Assembly (NCBI GenBank): GCA_963580285.1
Contig: OY757017.1
Coordinates: 111,943,245 to 112,007,244 of the forward strand
Source: Lucinisca nassula
Lineage: Eukaryota; Mollusca; Bivalvia; Lucinida; Lucinidae
Direction: 5' to 3'
DNA length: 64,000 nt
Part shown: positions 63,946-64,000 of the stretch, piece after piece
How the letters are laid out: each line of letters begins with the position of its first letter
How positions within the stretch are numbered: position 1 is the stretch's first letter
Position numbers and translations under genes: made by a program
Notes under the pieces: model-generated
Seen by the model: the letters and a program-made list of their open reading frames with translations, nothing else
Told to the model about the DNA's origin: nothing
The model's database searches: none

Positions 63946-64000
63946 TGGGTATAAAAGCCAAGGCCGCGCCGAGCCACCGAGCCAAAACATGCCGATCCGA

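Overview
This is animal nuclear DNA made almost entirely of mobile elements and repeats, with hardly any protein-coding gene sequence. The repertoire points to a bivalve mollusc: tRNA-headed SINEs, tandem-repeat elements carrying phrases such as 'gggccataactc' and ending in hairpins, jockey/CR1-like and RTE-like LINE remnants, a mariner relic and many foldback MITEs. A dreissenid mussel is my best guess, from memory of similar repeats; I cannot test it here.

Layout. 1-9.3 kb: foldback MITEs, SINEs, a foldback element with an 8-bp target duplication (3381-4082), LINE tails, a SINE split by an element carrying a hammerhead ribozyme (7864-7909), and a jockey/CR1-like reverse transcriptase relic on the minus strand. 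9.3-20 kb: microsatellites, hairpin-core elements, a 145-bp tandem-repeat element, SINEs and a second, better hammerhead ribozyme (19329-19374). 20-31 kb: one plausible host-gene terminal exon (21257-21344) followed by a 1.2-kb imperfect inverted repeat, word-like repeats, several TTAA-flanked MITEs and a 1.3-kb CAGGG/CCCTG transposon. 31-35 kb: a tandem-repeat element interrupted by a 5'-truncated LINE whose open reading frame holds a PHD-like zinc finger inside the reverse transcriptase. 35-41 kb: nested MITEs and SINEs. 41.5-51.2 kb: four tandem-repeat elements, one with a 128-bp array of oestrogen-response-element-like palindromes. 51-59.5 kb: nested TTAA elements, a tRNA-like sequence and SINEs. 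59.5-64 kb: a mariner pseudogene split by a tandem-repeat element, an AGGTCA-rich array, a SINE and a LINE tail.

Themes. (1) Two separately inserted elements carry type I hammerhead ribozymes. (2) At least five element families with different ends share one hairpin core, built on AACAGTGYAGAYCC and its complement. (3) Four families are flanked by TTAA in the piggyBac manner, and one has inserted into another exactly at TTAA. (4) Four CAGGG/CCCTG elements have perfect 5-bp target duplications, where hAT elements normally show 8. (5) Several elements consist of one short word repeated in both orientations. Nested insertions give internal pre-insertion sites and a relative order of events. All families and coordinates were read by eye; boundaries may be off by several bases.
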